DNA of 64,000 bases from Allobosea sp035944375 (GCF_035944375.1 NZ_DASZBE010000043.1), one strand, 5' to 3'. Counted from the first letter of the stretch, positions 23,365 through 32,798 are shown. The notes: a model not told the origin generated them from the sequence alone. Numbers and translations: made by a program.

Positions 23365-24363
23365 ATGTCCGACGATCTCCGCATTTCCTCCTCCCAGATC
23401 ATCGAGCGCTATCTCTCGATGGAACTGGTGCGCGTCACCGAGCGCGCGGCGGTCTCGGCGGCGCGCCTGCGCGGCCATGGCAACGAGAAGGCGGCGGACC
23501 AGGCGGCGGTCGACGCGATGCGCCGCGAGCTCAACCGCCTGCCGATCGACGGCGAGATCGTCATCGGCGAGGGCGAGCGCGACGAGGCGCCGATGCTTTT
23601 CATCGGCGAGAAGGTCGGCACGCGGCAGGGCCCGAAGGTCCATATCGCCGTCGATCCGCTCGAGGGCACCACGCTCTGCGCCAAGGACATGCCCGATTCG
23701 ATCGCCGTCATGGCGATGGCGGAAGCCGGCAAGCTGCTCAACGCCCCCGACGTCTACATGGACAAGATCGCGATCGGCCCGGGTTATGCTCGCGGCGTCG
23801 TCGATCTCGACGCTTCGGCCACCGACAACATCCACGCGCTCGCCAAGGCCAAGGGCGTCAAGCCGAGCGAAATCTCGACGCTGATCATGGACCGTCCGCG
23901 CCATGCCAGGCTGATCGAGGAGGTCCGCAAGACCGGCTGCTCGATCCGCCTGATCACCGATGGCGACGTCGCCGGCGTGATCTACTGCACCGAGCCGCAC
24001 AAGACCGGCATCGACCTCTATCTCGGCATTGGCGGCGCGCCCGAGGGCGTGCTGGCCGCGGCGGCGCTGCGCTGCGTCGGCGGCCAGATGCAGGGCCGCC
24101 TGATCCTCGACACCGAGGAGAAGCGGGCGCGCGCCCTGACCATGGGCATCACCGACCCCAACAAGAAGTACAGCATGGAAGAGATGGCCTCCGGCGACAC
24201 CATCGTCTGCGCCACCGGCGTCACCAATGGCGGCATGCTGAAGGGCGTGAAGTTCGGCAAGGACGTGATCGAGACGGAAACGATCGTCTACCGCTCGATC
24301 ACCGGCACGGTCCGCCGCATCCATGGCGAGCATCGCGACTTCGGCAAGTTCAAGCTGGATTGA
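23365..24363 (+). CDS. glpX: Class II fructose-1,6-bisphosphatase
   Basis: 332 residues. GlpX signatures: DGEIVIGEGERDEAPMLFIGE with metal-ligand acids, IAVDPLEGTTLCAKDMP (Asp-Pro-Leu-Glu-Gly-Thr), RPRHARLIEEVRKTGC and the late GGAPEGVLAAAALRC. It removes the 1-phosphate from fructose bisphosphate in gluconeogenesis. It follows hom by 63 bp, and a GGGAAC ribosome site precedes the ATG. In alphaproteobacteria this form often replaces class I FBPase. Confidence 0.94.
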   Translation: MSDDLRISSSQIIERYLSMELVRVTERAAVSAARLRGHGNEKAADQAAVDAMRRELNRLPIDGEIVIGEGERDEAPMLFIGEKVGTRQGPKVHIAVDPLEGTTLCAKDMPDSIAVMAMAEAGKLLNAPDVYMDKIAIGPGYARGVVDLDASATDNIHALAKAKGVKPSEISTLIMDRPRHARLIEEVRKTGCSIRLITDGDVAGVIYCTEPHKTGIDLYLGIGGAPEGVLAAAALRCVGGQMQGRLILDTEEKRARALTMGITDPNKKYSMEEMASGDTIVCATGVTNGGMLKGVKFGKDVIETETIVYRSITGTVRRIHGEHRDFGKFKLD

Positions 24364-24427
24364 GCGGGGCCGGCGGTGACGGCGGGGAGGCGACGGTCCC
24401 AGGGCAAACCTGTCCGCGCCGACCCGA

Positions 24428-25012
24428 TCAGTCCCAAGGGTCCTTGATACCTCCTCCCAGGAAGCGTTCCTGTCGGCCGTCAGGATAGACCCTCCGGCAG
24501 CCGCCCTTGAGGCCCAGCGGCGTGTTCGATTGTCCGTTGAGCGCGCCTTCGACAATACGGTTCGTCGCCCGGGCGAGGCCATAGAGCAGATCGTAGCCGG
24601 GCCGATCGTTCGATTGCGACATCTGGCCCACCAAGAACCGCCCGTGCCGAAGCTCGCTGTCGGCGGCGGACGAGCAGCCAAGAATCCTGATCTTGCAGGT
24701 CGGGTCGAGAAACGATCCGAGCCAGCCTCCGAGCGGAACGATGGTCTTGCTCGTCAGCTCCTGGCCGACGATGACGCGGCCCGGTCCTCCGTGCCCGACG
24801 ATGAACAGCTGGGTGATGTTCTCGATGCCGTTGCGGCCGAGCCAGCTACCGGCGGCACCTGCCGTGTCGAGCGGCCTCTGCCGTTCCTTCACGACCTGAA
24901 CATGGCAAATGCTGCTTTCCTTCCGCTGGCTACGGACGATGGGCGCAACGGTCTCATGGACGTAGAAGTAGCTGAACCCTGGCGCCAGGTACCCTCCGTC
25001 TTCCCGCGGCAT
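24428..25012 (-). CDS. Small caspase-like/DUF4347-like hypothetical protein
   Basis: 194 residues. LFIVGHGGPGRVIVG with His74-Gly75 and KIRILGCSSAAD with Cys113 mimic the His-Gly and Cys strand ends of the clan CD (caspase/CHAT/DUF4347) fold, including the SHGxPG and CxxA pattern of DUF4347. The flanks are short: about 65 residues before, with no signal peptide, and an 80-residue tail with two more Cys. The start at 25012 is supported by a strong GGAGGAGGGG ribosome site. The upstream open frame would run into recJ. It is divergent from recJ and converges on glpX. The relation is by motif only; the substrate and activity are unknown. Confidence 0.5.
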   Translation of the reverse strand: MPREDGGYLAPGFSYFYVHETVAPIVRSQRKESSICHVQVVKERQRPLDTAGAAGSWLGRNGIENITQLFIVGHGGPGRVIVGQELTSKTIVPLGGWLGSFLDPTCKIRILGCSSAADSELRHGRFLVGQMSQSNDRPGYDLLYGLARATNRIVEGALNGQSNTPLGLKGGCRRVYPDGRQERFLGGGIKDPWD

Positions 25013-25187
25013 CGGCGTTGCCCCTCCTCCATGTCCGTCGCCTCGATTCGGCCGAGAAGCGTTCGAGGCCGCGTGGCGATGATAACGCCGCGTCTCGAGG
25101 GCGCGTCCTCCAAACGAGTGAGCCGTCGCCCGTGAACCACTCCCGGCCGCTGTTGACGCCCGCGGCAGGGTGGGCGACCCAGTCGCC

Positions 25188-26990
25188 ATGAGTCTCATCC
25201 CCCCGCGTGCCTTTCTCGGCGTCACCCGTTCCGCCCTGGGCCGGCCCTGGCGCGACCGGCTCGATGCCGCCGGGCTCGGCCGCGCCGAGGCGCTGGCGCA
25301 GGTCGAGGGCATTCCCGACATCCTGGCGCGGCTCCTGGCCGGCCGCGGGGTCGAGCCCAACGAGGCGCAGTCCTTCCTCGAGCCCAAGCTGCGCGACCTG
25401 CTGCCCGATCCGGGAACGCTGATCGACATGGGCCCCGCCGCGGCACGGCTCGCCCGCGCGGTCGAAAGCGGCGAGCGTGTCGCGATCTTCGGCGATTACG
25501 ACGTCGACGGCGCCTGCTCGGCGGCGCTGCTGGCGGGCTTCCTGACGGAAGGGGGCGCCCGTCCGCGCATCCACATCCCCGACCGCTTGATTGAGGGCTA
25601 CGGACCCAACAGCGAGGCGATCCGGCAGCTGGCAGCGGAAGGCGCGACGCTGCTGGTCACGGTCGATTGCGGGACCACCAGCCACGAGCCTCTGGCCGAG
25701 GCCAGGCGGCTCGGCCTCGACGTCGTCGTGCTCGACCATCACCAGGCGCCGGAGCGGCTGCCGGAGGTCGAGGCGCTGGTCAATCCCAACCGGCAGGACG
25801 ATCTGTCCGGACTGGGCCATCTCTGCGCGGCCGGCGTCGTCTTCCTGGCGCTGGTGGCGACGCGGGCCGAACTGCGCCGCCGCGGCGCCTGGGCCTCGCG
25901 CGGGGGCGAGCCCGACCTGCTCGCCGCGCTCGACCTCGTCGCGCTGGCGACGGTCGCCGATGTGGTGCCGCTGCATGGCCTCAACCGCGCCTTCGTCCGC
26001 CAGGGCCTCGCCATCCTGCGCGGGCGAGCGCGGCCCGGACTGGCGGCGCTGATGGATGTCGCCGGACTCGACGGGCCGGTCCAGCCCTGGCATCTCGGCT
26101 TCCTGCTCGGCCCGCGCATCAATGCCGGCGGCCGCATCGGCGATGCGGGCCTCGGCGCCCGCCTCCTGCTGACGGCTGACGAGATCGAGGCCCGCTCGAT
26201 CGCCGCCGAACTCAACCGCCTGAACCAGGAGCGCCAGGAGATCGAGCGCCAGGCCGTGATCGAGGCGATCTCGCAGGCCGACCACGCCCTGATGCGCGAT
26301 CCCGCCCTGTCCGTGCTGCTGGCGAGCTCGCCGGACTGGCATCCCGGCATCGTCGGCCTGGTCGCGGCGCGGCTGAAGGAGCGCTTCCGCAAGCCGGCCT
26401 TCGCGCTCGCCCTGAACGGGGAGGGTGGCGCCACCGGCTCGGGCCGCTCGGTCGCCGGCGTCGATCTCGGCCGCGCCGTGCGTGCCGCCGTCGAGGCCGG
26501 GCTCGCGGTCAAGGGCGGCGGCCATGCCATGGCGGCCGGCGTCACGCTGGCGCCGGGGCAGGATGCGGTCTTCCATGCCTTCCTCGCCCAGCGCCTCGCC
26601 GCGGAGGTGGGGGCAGCTGGCGAATCGGAGGCCCTGCTCGTCGATGCCGCGCTCAGTGCCGGCGGCGCGACGCCGCGGCTGCTGGCCGAGATCGACAGGG
26701 CCGGCCCCTTCGGCCAGGGCAGTCCGGAGCCGGTCTTCGTCTTTCCCGCGCATCGGCTGACCGACGTGGTCGACATCGGCAGCGGCGGCCATGTCCGCGT
26801 CAGGCTGAAGGGCGGCGACGGCGCGAGCGTCGGCGGCATCGCCTTTCGCTGCGCCCAGGAGCCGCTCGGGCGCGCCTTGCTGGCCGCGCGGGGCGAGAGC
26901 GTCCATCTCGCCGCGACCCTGACCCTCAACCGCTGGGGCGGCAACGAGAAGGCGGAATTGCGCGTCCTCGACCTAGCAAAACCCGTCTGA
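25188..26990 (+). CDS. recJ: Single-stranded-DNA-specific exonuclease RecJ
   Basis: 600 residues. Motif I IFGDYDVDGACSAALL, motif III VVLDHHQAPE (DHH) and the Arg/Asp of RINAGGRIGDAGLG form the DHH phosphoesterase domain. DHHA1 follows with SGRSVAGVDLGRAV and VKGGGHAMAAG, and the OB fold with GPFGQGSPEPVF. It is a 5'-3' ssDNA exonuclease in recombination and mismatch repair. The ATG at 25188 is chosen over a GTG 18 bases upstream. It is the last gene of the conserved aminotransferase-hom-glpX-recJ neighbourhood, here split by the small minus-strand gene. Confidence 0.94.
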   Translation: MSLIPPRAFLGVTRSALGRPWRDRLDAAGLGRAEALAQVEGIPDILARLLAGRGVEPNEAQSFLEPKLRDLLPDPGTLIDMGPAAARLARAVESGERVAIFGDYDVDGACSAALLAGFLTEGGARPRIHIPDRLIEGYGPNSEAIRQLAAEGATLLVTVDCGTTSHEPLAEARRLGLDVVVLDHHQAPERLPEVEALVNPNRQDDLSGLGHLCAAGVVFLALVATRAELRRRGAWASRGGEPDLLAALDLVALATVADVVPLHGLNRAFVRQGLAILRGRARPGLAALMDVAGLDGPVQPWHLGFLLGPRINAGGRIGDAGLGARLLLTADEIEARSIAAELNRLNQERQEIERQAVIEAISQADHALMRDPALSVLLASSPDWHPGIVGLVAARLKERFRKPAFALALNGEGGATGSGRSVAGVDLGRAVRAAVEAGLAVKGGGHAMAAGVTLAPGQDAVFHAFLAQRLAAEVGAAGESEALLVDAALSAGGATPRLLAEIDRAGPFGQGSPEPVFVFPAHRLTDVVDIGSGGHVRVRLKGGDGASVGGIAFRCAQEPLGRALLAARGESVHLAATLTLNRWGGNEKAELRVLDLAKPV

Positions 26991-27050
26991 ACCGCGATGG
27001 CCGGGGGCGGCATGTCGCAGCCGCGACCCGGGAAAAGCCGAAACGCCCGC

Positions 27051-27079
27051 TTGCGGAGCCGCGTACCTGCCACTATACC
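27051..27079 (+). promoter_or_regulatory. Candidate promoter of tRNA-Glu
   Basis: TTGCGG (-35, 27051-27056), 17-bp spacer, TATACC (-10, 27074-27079). The predicted start lies about 35 nt before the mature tRNA 5' end. Confidence 0.5.
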
Positions 27080-27120
27080 TCGCCCCGCTTCGACACGGAC
27101 CGCCCGCGGTTCGGAAGCCC

Positions 27121-27195
27121 GCGACCTTCGTCTATCGGTTAGGACACCAGCCTTTCACGCTGGGGAGACGGGTTCGACTCCCGTAGGTCGCGCCA
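27121..27195 (+). tRNA. tRNA-Glu (anticodon TTC)
   Basis: 75-nt cloverleaf. Acceptor arms GCGACCT (27121-27127) and AGGTCGC (27185-27191), discriminator G and encoded CCA (27193-27195). The anticodon stem is CCAGC/GCTGG with loop CTTTCAC, anticodon TTC at 27154-27156. The T-loop is GGTTCGACTC. It reads GAA/GAG. Confidence 0.95.
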
Positions 27196-27378
27196 CCCCT
27201 TTCCGGGTGCCGCCACTCCACAAAACCTATGAGCTGCTTGTCCAGACGCCGCGGGGCTCTGCTTCGTTGACAGGCGCGGCAATGGCATGACAACACCGGG
27301 GCAGGGCGACGATCACCGCGCGAGACGGGCCGATCGGAGCCGCTTCCGTACGGAAACAACCCGGACCGGCTCAGCGAC

Positions 27379-29073
27379 ATGACGACCCAGCCGAGCGCGC
27401 CCGGAGCGCGGGGACGAGGCGCAGGCGGCGCGGCGGGTTGGCTCCTGGCGCTGGTCCTGCTCGCGCTGTTCGCCGCCGGAGCGATTCTCGCCCTGTCGAT
27501 GCCGCTGCGGCTGCCGCTCGGCGCCTTCTACTGGGACGTCGCCGTTTATCTCGATGCCTTCCAGCGCATCCGCATCGGCCAGATGCCGGCCGTCGACTTC
27601 TTCGCCCCGGTCGGGCCGGCGGGCTATTATCTCGGCGCGTGGCTGCACCGGGCCTTCCCGCAGGCGCAGCCGATGCTGCTGGTGAACTGGGCGATCCTGC
27701 CGCTGGTCCTGCCACTGGCGGCGGCGGTTCTGGCGCATCGCGACATGAAGGGGCTGGCGCTCGCGCTGGTCGTCCCGTTCCTGGTCTTCGCGGCCCTGCC
27801 GATCAATCTCGCCATCTTCTATCCCGCGCCCGGGCTCGATGGCTTCGGGAACTACAACCGCCACGCCGCGCTGCTGCTCTACTGGCTCGTCGCCGCGCTG
27901 CTGTTCTGGCCGTCCTCGCGCGCGAAGACGGCGCTGGTCGCGGCCTGCATGCTGGCGCTGGTCCTGACCAAGGTGACGGGCGCGGTCGCCGGCGCGATCC
28001 TGGTCGGATACGCCTGGCTCGCCGGCCGCCTGCGGTTCGCGGACGCTGTCTCCGCCGCGCTGGCCTGCCTGGTCGCGCTCGCGGCCATCGATCTCGCGAC
28101 GGGCCTGATCAGGGCCTATCTGACCGATATCCTGACCCTGCTGAGCCTCAACAGCGAGACGCTGCTGCCGCGACTGCTGACGGTGGCGTCCGCCAAGTTC
28201 GGCGTCGTGCTGCCGGCAGCGGCGCTGCTGGCGCTGCTCGTCTGGAGCGGCTGGCGCGAGCCGGGGTCTCTCCTCCAGAGGGCTCGCGGGCTGATCGAGG
28301 GGCCGGCCGGCTGGCTGGCGGTCACGCTCTTCGCGCTGGCCCTGTTCGAAACCCAGAACACCGGGTCGCTGGAGTTCGTCGCGCTCTGGCCGGTGCTCCT
28401 GCTCGTGCTGCGGCAGGAGCGCCTGCGGATCGGCGGATCGAGGCCGGCGATCCTCATCCTGACGCTGGCGGTGGCCCTGCCCAGCCTGCTCCTCGGCCTC
28501 GAGCGCGGGGCGCGCGCGCTCGCCGGGACGCGGGGGGATGTCGTCGCGCTGCCGGCGCCGGAACTCGGGCCGCTCGGCCGCGTCAGCCTCAAGCGCGGGC
28601 TGGCGGAGCGCGCCGGCTTCATGCTCGACCTCTATCCGGCCCATGCCGGCACCTATCGGGCCCTGGCCGAGGCGGGTTTCGAGCCGTCGGCGATCTTCCA
28701 CACCGAGATCGACAGCCAGGCGACCTGGCTGCTGGAGGTGCGGCAGGGACTGCTGGCCCTGCGCGACTGGGAGTCGCGCGAAGGGCGCAGGCTGAACGGC
28801 GTCTTCACGCTCGATTTCGTCGATCCGTTCAACGCACTGCTCGACCGTAGCGCCCCGCGCCTCGTCCCGATCGGGATCACGCCCGGGCGCAACCTGCCGG
28901 CGCCCACGCCCAAGGTCCTGGCCGCGCTGGCGCAGACGGATGCGATCCTCGCCCCCAAATGCCCGGTGACACCGGGGCGCGCCGCGATCGCCCGGCACTA
29001 CGCCGCCGCACTGGCCGGTCGCCCGGTCGTCGCGCTGGCACCCTGCTGGGATCTCTATCCGAAGCCGCGATAG
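27379..29073 (+). CDS. Polytopic membrane protein, GT-C glycosyltransferase-like, EPS locus
   Basis: 564 residues. About ten hydrophobic helices occupy the first 370 residues, and a soluble periplasmic-type domain of about 190 residues follows. Helix 1 is preceded by a Gly/Ala-rich cytoplasmic tail and followed by an extracytoplasmic loop with the acidic motif YWDVAVYLDAFQRIRIGQMPAVDFFAPVGP. This resembles the first loop of GT-C/PMT-type glycosyltransferases, which use lipid-linked sugar donors. The C-terminal part has no recognised domain. As first gene of the EPS block it may add or transfer a sugar on the periplasmic side. The role is inferred. Confidence 0.6.
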   Translation: MTTQPSAPGARGRGAGGAAGWLLALVLLALFAAGAILALSMPLRLPLGAFYWDVAVYLDAFQRIRIGQMPAVDFFAPVGPAGYYLGAWLHRAFPQAQPMLLVNWAILPLVLPLAAAVLAHRDMKGLALALVVPFLVFAALPINLAIFYPAPGLDGFGNYNRHAALLLYWLVAALLFWPSSRAKTALVAACMLALVLTKVTGAVAGAILVGYAWLAGRLRFADAVSAALACLVALAAIDLATGLIRAYLTDILTLLSLNSETLLPRLLTVASAKFGVVLPAAALLALLVWSGWREPGSLLQRARGLIEGPAGWLAVTLFALALFETQNTGSLEFVALWPVLLLVLRQERLRIGGSRPAILILTLAVALPSLLLGLERGARALAGTRGDVVALPAPELGPLGRVSLKRGLAERAGFMLDLYPAHAGTYRALAEAGFEPSAIFHTEIDSQATWLLEVRQGLLALRDWESREGRRLNGVFTLDFVDPFNALLDRSAPRLVPIGITPGRNLPAPTPKVLAALAQTDAILAPKCPVTPGRAAIARHYAAALAGRPVVALAPCWDLYPKPR

Positions 29074-29110
29074 CGCGGCTCCGGGCGCAGCGGCAGGCCG
29101 CGGCCGTCGA

Positions 29111-30181
29111 TCAGGTCGTGGCGCCGGTGAAGGCCTTGATCACGCGCATCAGCGGCTTGGGCTGGTAGTTGGCGTCGAGGGGCAGGGGACGGTTGGGCAG
29201 GCCATCCTTGCGCCTGAACCAGATCGGCACCCAAGTGAACTTGTCGCTGATGCCCCAGGTCAGCACCGCCTCGGGCCGGACGACATCGCCGATCGCCTGC
29301 AGGAAAGCCTGGGCGCGCGACGCCACGATCTCGTCGCGGATGGCGGGATCGGGCGGCAGCTTGTCGTCGATGACGTCGAGCTCCGTCACCAGGATCGCCA
29401 GCTCCATGCCGTGCAGTTCGGAGACGAAGCGCGAGAGACCCTCGCGGTCGATCTCCTTCTCGCCGGGCAGATGGCCCTGAAGGCCGATGGCGTGCAGCGG
29501 CGTACCCCGGTCCTTCAACTCCTTGACCAGCCGCAGGAAAGCCGTCCGCTTCGCCCGGCACTGCCCGGTCGGGTTCTCGAAGCCGAAATCGTTCAGCACG
29601 AGCTGCACCTTGGGGTCGACGGCCGCCGTCCGGCGGAACGCCATGTCGATATGCTGCGTGCCCAGCAGATCCTGCCAGAGCGAGGATCGCATCGGCTTGT
29701 CGATGGCGGGATTGTCGCTGATCGCCTCGTTGACGACGTCCCAGCTCGGGATGCGCCCCTTGTAGCGCCCGACGACCGTGTCGATGTGCTCGTAGAGCGC
29801 GCGCTCCGCCGCCTGTTTCGTGGTGATCGCCTCGGTCCATTTCGGCATGCCGGCATACCAGGCAAGGGTGTGGCCGCGCATCTGCATGCCATGGGCGTCG
29901 GCGAAGGCGAGCAGGCGATCGGGATGGTCGAACACGAACCGGTCCGCCGCGGGGCGCAGATCAAACCATTTCAGGCCGCCCTCGCCGACGAGCACCTGGC
30001 AGTGTTCGAGCACGGCGCGGCGGTAGTCTGGATCGTCGCGCAGCAGGTCGACCCGCATCGCCGCGCCGAAGGGGATCGCCGCCCGGGGCGCCGTCTTGGC
30101 CGGGGTGCGTGCCAGGGCCGGCAGCGCGCCGGCGCCCAGCCCGGCGCTCAGGCCTCCCAGGACGAACTGCCTCCTGCGCAT
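29111..30181 (-). CDS. Glycoside hydrolase family 10 (endo-xylanase-like), Tat-type signal
   Basis: 356 residues. The N-terminus MRRRQFVLGGLSAGLGAGALPALA has a basic stretch and moderate hydrophobicity of the twin-arginine type. GH10 TIM-barrel features: HTLAWYAGMPKW, acid/base Glu152 in SWDVVNEAI, and nucleophile Glu267 in VTELDVIDD. QGHLPG and LTWGISDKFTWVP are also present. It would cleave beta-1,4-linked pyranose backbones. Inside an EPS locus it more likely trims or releases the polymer made here than digests plant xylan. It converges on the membrane-protein gene with 37 bp between. Confidence 0.88.
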   Translation of the reverse strand: MRRRQFVLGGLSAGLGAGALPALARTPAKTAPRAAIPFGAAMRVDLLRDDPDYRRAVLEHCQVLVGEGGLKWFDLRPAADRFVFDHPDRLLAFADAHGMQMRGHTLAWYAGMPKWTEAITTKQAAERALYEHIDTVVGRYKGRIPSWDVVNEAISDNPAIDKPMRSSLWQDLLGTQHIDMAFRRTAAVDPKVQLVLNDFGFENPTGQCRAKRTAFLRLVKELKDRGTPLHAIGLQGHLPGEKEIDREGLSRFVSELHGMELAILVTELDVIDDKLPPDPAIRDEIVASRAQAFLQAIGDVVRPEAVLTWGISDKFTWVPIWFRRKDGLPNRPLPLDANYQPKPLMRVIKAFTGATT

Positions 30182-30499
30182 CGCGGCCTCCCTCGGGGAG
30201 CGAACCGGAACGGCCCGTCGCGACCCGGCCGCCGGAATACCACAGAAATCGACGCGAAAGCGGCCAGGTCGGGCTTCGCGTTATGGCATACTTAACGCGA
30301 TCGGCGTCTGATGAGCCCGGTTGCGTCCGTTGCCGTTCCACCCTGACAGCGGCGCCAGACGAAAGCGCCGGCAGGGATCGATGGGCCGCAGACAGGCTGT
30401 CAACGAGCGATCGGATCGCGTCGCGCCCTGCGTCGTCGGGGCCCGCGCGTCTCGTTCCCGGCGCGCGCCGGCAGCGCTGACAGCGGCAGGTCCGCGCGG
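30182..30499. other. 318-bp divergent intergenic region in the EPS locus
   Basis: Lies between the GH10 gene (leftwards) and the polymerase gene (rightwards) and so should hold both promoters. It contains one clear inverted repeat (30276-30300, listed separately). No ORF or RNA was recognised. Confidence 0.45.
30276..30300. promoter_or_regulatory. Candidate operator, inverted repeat TCGCGTTA-N9-TAACGCGA
   Basis: Perfect 8-bp arms with a 9-base spacer (TGGCATACT), in the divergent GH10/polymerase promoter region. The size and spacing suit a dimeric regulator. A related half-site (TTAACGCGA) occurs at about 33737, upstream of the GT4 gene. Confidence 0.45.
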
Positions 30500-31849
30500 A
30501 TGACGGATACCCGCATCGCGTCACGAAGTGGGGCTGTCCCCGGCGGCGCCTCGTCGCTGCTGCTCGTCGTCGTCTTCTGTTTCTTCTGGATCGGGATCGC
30601 GCCCTTTCCCGATCCCAATGCATCGGGCCTGCTGACGGCCTATGGCACGTCCTCGAACGTGATGAACCAGATCATGGTCGTGGGGCTGGCGGGTCTGGTC
30701 TTCCTGGCGCTCGCGAACCACCCAGCCCGCGGGCTGGTCCTGCGCTCCTTCGGCCCCCTCGCGGTGATCTTCTGCTGGCTGTTGTTCACCGCCCTGTTTT
30801 CGGACGTGCCCGCGACCGCGTTTCGGCGGATCGTCTATGCGCTGCTGGTGTGCCTGTGCGCCAGCAGCGTCCTGCTGCTGCCCCGCGACAGCGACCAGTT
30901 CGGCAAGCTGCTCGGCATCTGCGTGCTCACGGCGGTACTCCTGGCCTTCCTCGGGGTCTTCGCCTTGCCCCAGCGCGCCATCCACCAGGGCTCCGACGCG
31001 CTCGAGCATCAGCTCGCAGGCGCCTGGCGCGGGCATTTCGGCCACAAGAACGTCGCCGCCGCCGCGATGGTGTTTGCGGTCTTCTTCGGCCTGTTCTTCA
31101 TGCGGATGAGGGCGTTCTGGCAGGGGGCGCTGATCGTCGGCTGCGCCGGTGTGTTCCTGCTGAATGCGGGGGGCAAGACCTCGGCCGCCATGCTGCCGGC
31201 GATCCTCGCCGTGGCCTGGCTGTTCGAACGGATCGGGCCGCTGCGCGTCGTGTTCCTGCTCGCCTGCCTCGCGGCGATGAACTACCTGCTGCTGTCGGCC
31301 GCGGTCTCGCGCGAGACGCAGGATCTGCTCATCTCCTGGGGGATCGACCCGACCTTCACGGACAGGGCCTCGGTCTGGCGGCTGGCGTTGGGCGCGATCG
31401 CGGAGCGGCCGCTGCTCGGGCACGGATTCCAGAGCTTCTGGCAGATGGACTCGCTCGTCTATGGCGAGGAGGCCGACACCAGCTGGGCGGTGACGGCGGC
31501 CAATGCCCATAACGGCTATCTCGACCAGATCATCAGTGGCGGTTTTCCCCTGCTGGCCATGATGATCCTCTGGCTCGTCGTCCTGCCCTGCCACCATGTC
31601 GGACTGGCGTTCAAGCGGGCGCAGCATCCCGATCTCGCGCGGCTGTTCATGCGCTGCTGGCTCTTCATGCTGTTCCTGTCCTGCCTCGAGAGCCCGTTTT
31701 TCGACAATCGCGGTCCGGTCTGGTTCACCATGCTGATCTCCGTTTTCGGGCTGCGCATGCTCGCTTACGGAAATTTGAAGCCGTCGGCCTATGCACGCAC
31801 CGGGCCCGCTTCCGGTGCGCAACCCGATCCGGATGGCAAGGCGGCCTGA
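30500..31849 (+). CDS. O-antigen ligase / ExoQ-like polysaccharide polymerase
   Basis: 449 residues with about ten to eleven transmembrane helices. The large periplasmic loop contains the Wzy_C signature (LALGAIAERPLLGHGFQSFW, then NAHNGYLDQIISGGFPLLAMMI). The Arg in that loop and the HNGYLD motif are shared by ExoQ polymerases and WaaL ligases. It would join lipid-linked repeat units in the periplasm. The EPS context favours a polymerase (ExoQ/Wzy). It heads a possible operon with the GT2 gene, 10 bp on. Confidence 0.85.
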   Translation: MTDTRIASRSGAVPGGASSLLLVVVFCFFWIGIAPFPDPNASGLLTAYGTSSNVMNQIMVVGLAGLVFLALANHPARGLVLRSFGPLAVIFCWLLFTALFSDVPATAFRRIVYALLVCLCASSVLLLPRDSDQFGKLLGICVLTAVLLAFLGVFALPQRAIHQGSDALEHQLAGAWRGHFGHKNVAAAAMVFAVFFGLFFMRMRAFWQGALIVGCAGVFLLNAGGKTSAAMLPAILAVAWLFERIGPLRVVFLLACLAAMNYLLLSAAVSRETQDLLISWGIDPTFTDRASVWRLALGAIAERPLLGHGFQSFWQMDSLVYGEEADTSWAVTAANAHNGYLDQIISGGFPLLAMMILWLVVLPCHHVGLAFKRAQHPDLARLFMRCWLFMLFLSCLESPFFDNRGPVWFTMLISVFGLRMLAYGNLKPSAYARTGPASGAQPDPDGKAA

Positions 31850-31859
31850 GCACGTTCTC

Positions 31860-32798
31860 ATGATCGATCGTCAGCAGCGCCCCATGTCCGTCGAAGCCGT
31901 CATCTGCATCCCGACCTTTCGTCGCCCGGACTGGCTGCGGCGCACGCTGGCCTCGGTTGCGGCCCAGCAGGGCGATGTCGGCTATGCGGTCGTGGTCGTC
32001 GACAATGACGGCGCCAACCCGGTCGGGGCGGCGCTGGCGAGCGAGGTCCTCGGCGCGACCGCGCTGCCCCATACGGTCGTCGTCGAGCACCGGCAGGGCA
32101 ATTGCCATGCGATCAACCGGGCCTTCGAGGTCGCGCTTTCGACCTATCCCGACGCGCCCTATCTGCTGATGATCGACGACGACGAGATCGCGCTGCCGGG
32201 CTGGCTGCAGGCGATGGTCGGCCTCGCCCGCGAGAAAGGGGCCGATCTCGTTGGCGGGCCCGTCATCCGCCAGTTCGAGGTCGAGCCCGACGATACCGTG
32301 ATGCGGCACCCGCTCTTCGTCTCCATCGACGGCGAGACCCGCCGGATCGACCAGCTTCACGGCTCGGGAAACTGCCTGATCCAGCGGCGCGTTTTCGAGA
32401 GGCTGCCGGCGCCGCCCTTCGATGTCCGCTTCAATTTCCTCGGCGGCGGCGACATGGAGTTCTTCACCCGCTGCCGGCTCGCCGGGTTCGCGACCTGGTG
32501 GTGTGCGGAAGCGGTGGCGCATGAGTTCGTCGCCAGCGGCCGGACGACCGCCTCGTTCCTGATGAAGCGCTCGCTGCGGACCGGCAGCATCAACTACATG
32601 ATCGATCGGCTGCACCGGCCGCTGCCGGTCGCGCTGGCGAAGAACGCTGCCAGCCTCGGCCTCGGCGTGCTGCGCGGCGTCAGTGTGCTCCTGCGCACCG
32701 GCTCGCCCCTGCTGGCGAGCCATCCGCTGCTGATGCCGGTCGGCCGGGTCGTCGCCAGCCTCGGCCTGCTGCCCAAGCCCTATCGCTCGTCCACCTAG
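31860..32798 (+). CDS. Glycosyltransferase family 2
   Basis: About 312 residues. The GT-A fold begins EAVICIPTFRRPDWLRRTLASV; VVVVDNDG is the nucleotide-binding strand and LLMIDDDE the DxD metal site. GGGDMEFFTRCRLAGF fits the acceptor/catalytic ED motif with Asp-Met-Glu. A C-terminal hydrophobic segment (LGVLRGVSVLL) may bind the membrane. It would add one sugar to the lipid-linked EPS unit on the cytoplasmic face. Met at 31860 or at 31884 (MSVEAV) are both possible starts. It follows the polymerase gene by 10 bp. Confidence 0.88.
   Translation: MIDRQQRPMSVEAVICIPTFRRPDWLRRTLASVAAQQGDVGYAVVVVDNDGANPVGAALASEVLGATALPHTVVVEHRQGNCHAINRAFEVALSTYPDAPYLLMIDDDEIALPGWLQAMVGLAREKGADLVGGPVIRQFEVEPDDTVMRHPLFVSIDGETRRIDQLHGSGNCLIQRRVFERLPAPPFDVRFNFLGGGDMEFFTRCRLAGFATWWCAEAVAHEFVASGRTTASFLMKRSLRTGSINYMIDRLHRPLPVALAKNAASLGLGVLRGVSVLLRTGSPLLASHPLLMPVGRVVASLGLLPKPYRSST

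Noticed and set aside
24954..26906. 650-codon minus-strand frame opposite recJ
   Set aside because: Shadow of recJ. Composition and lack of motifs argue against coding.
27121..27378. tRNA-Glu as an integration site for the EPS block
   Set aside because: No integrase and no second copy of the tRNA 3' end were found to the right of the block, so there is no evidence of an island attachment pair.
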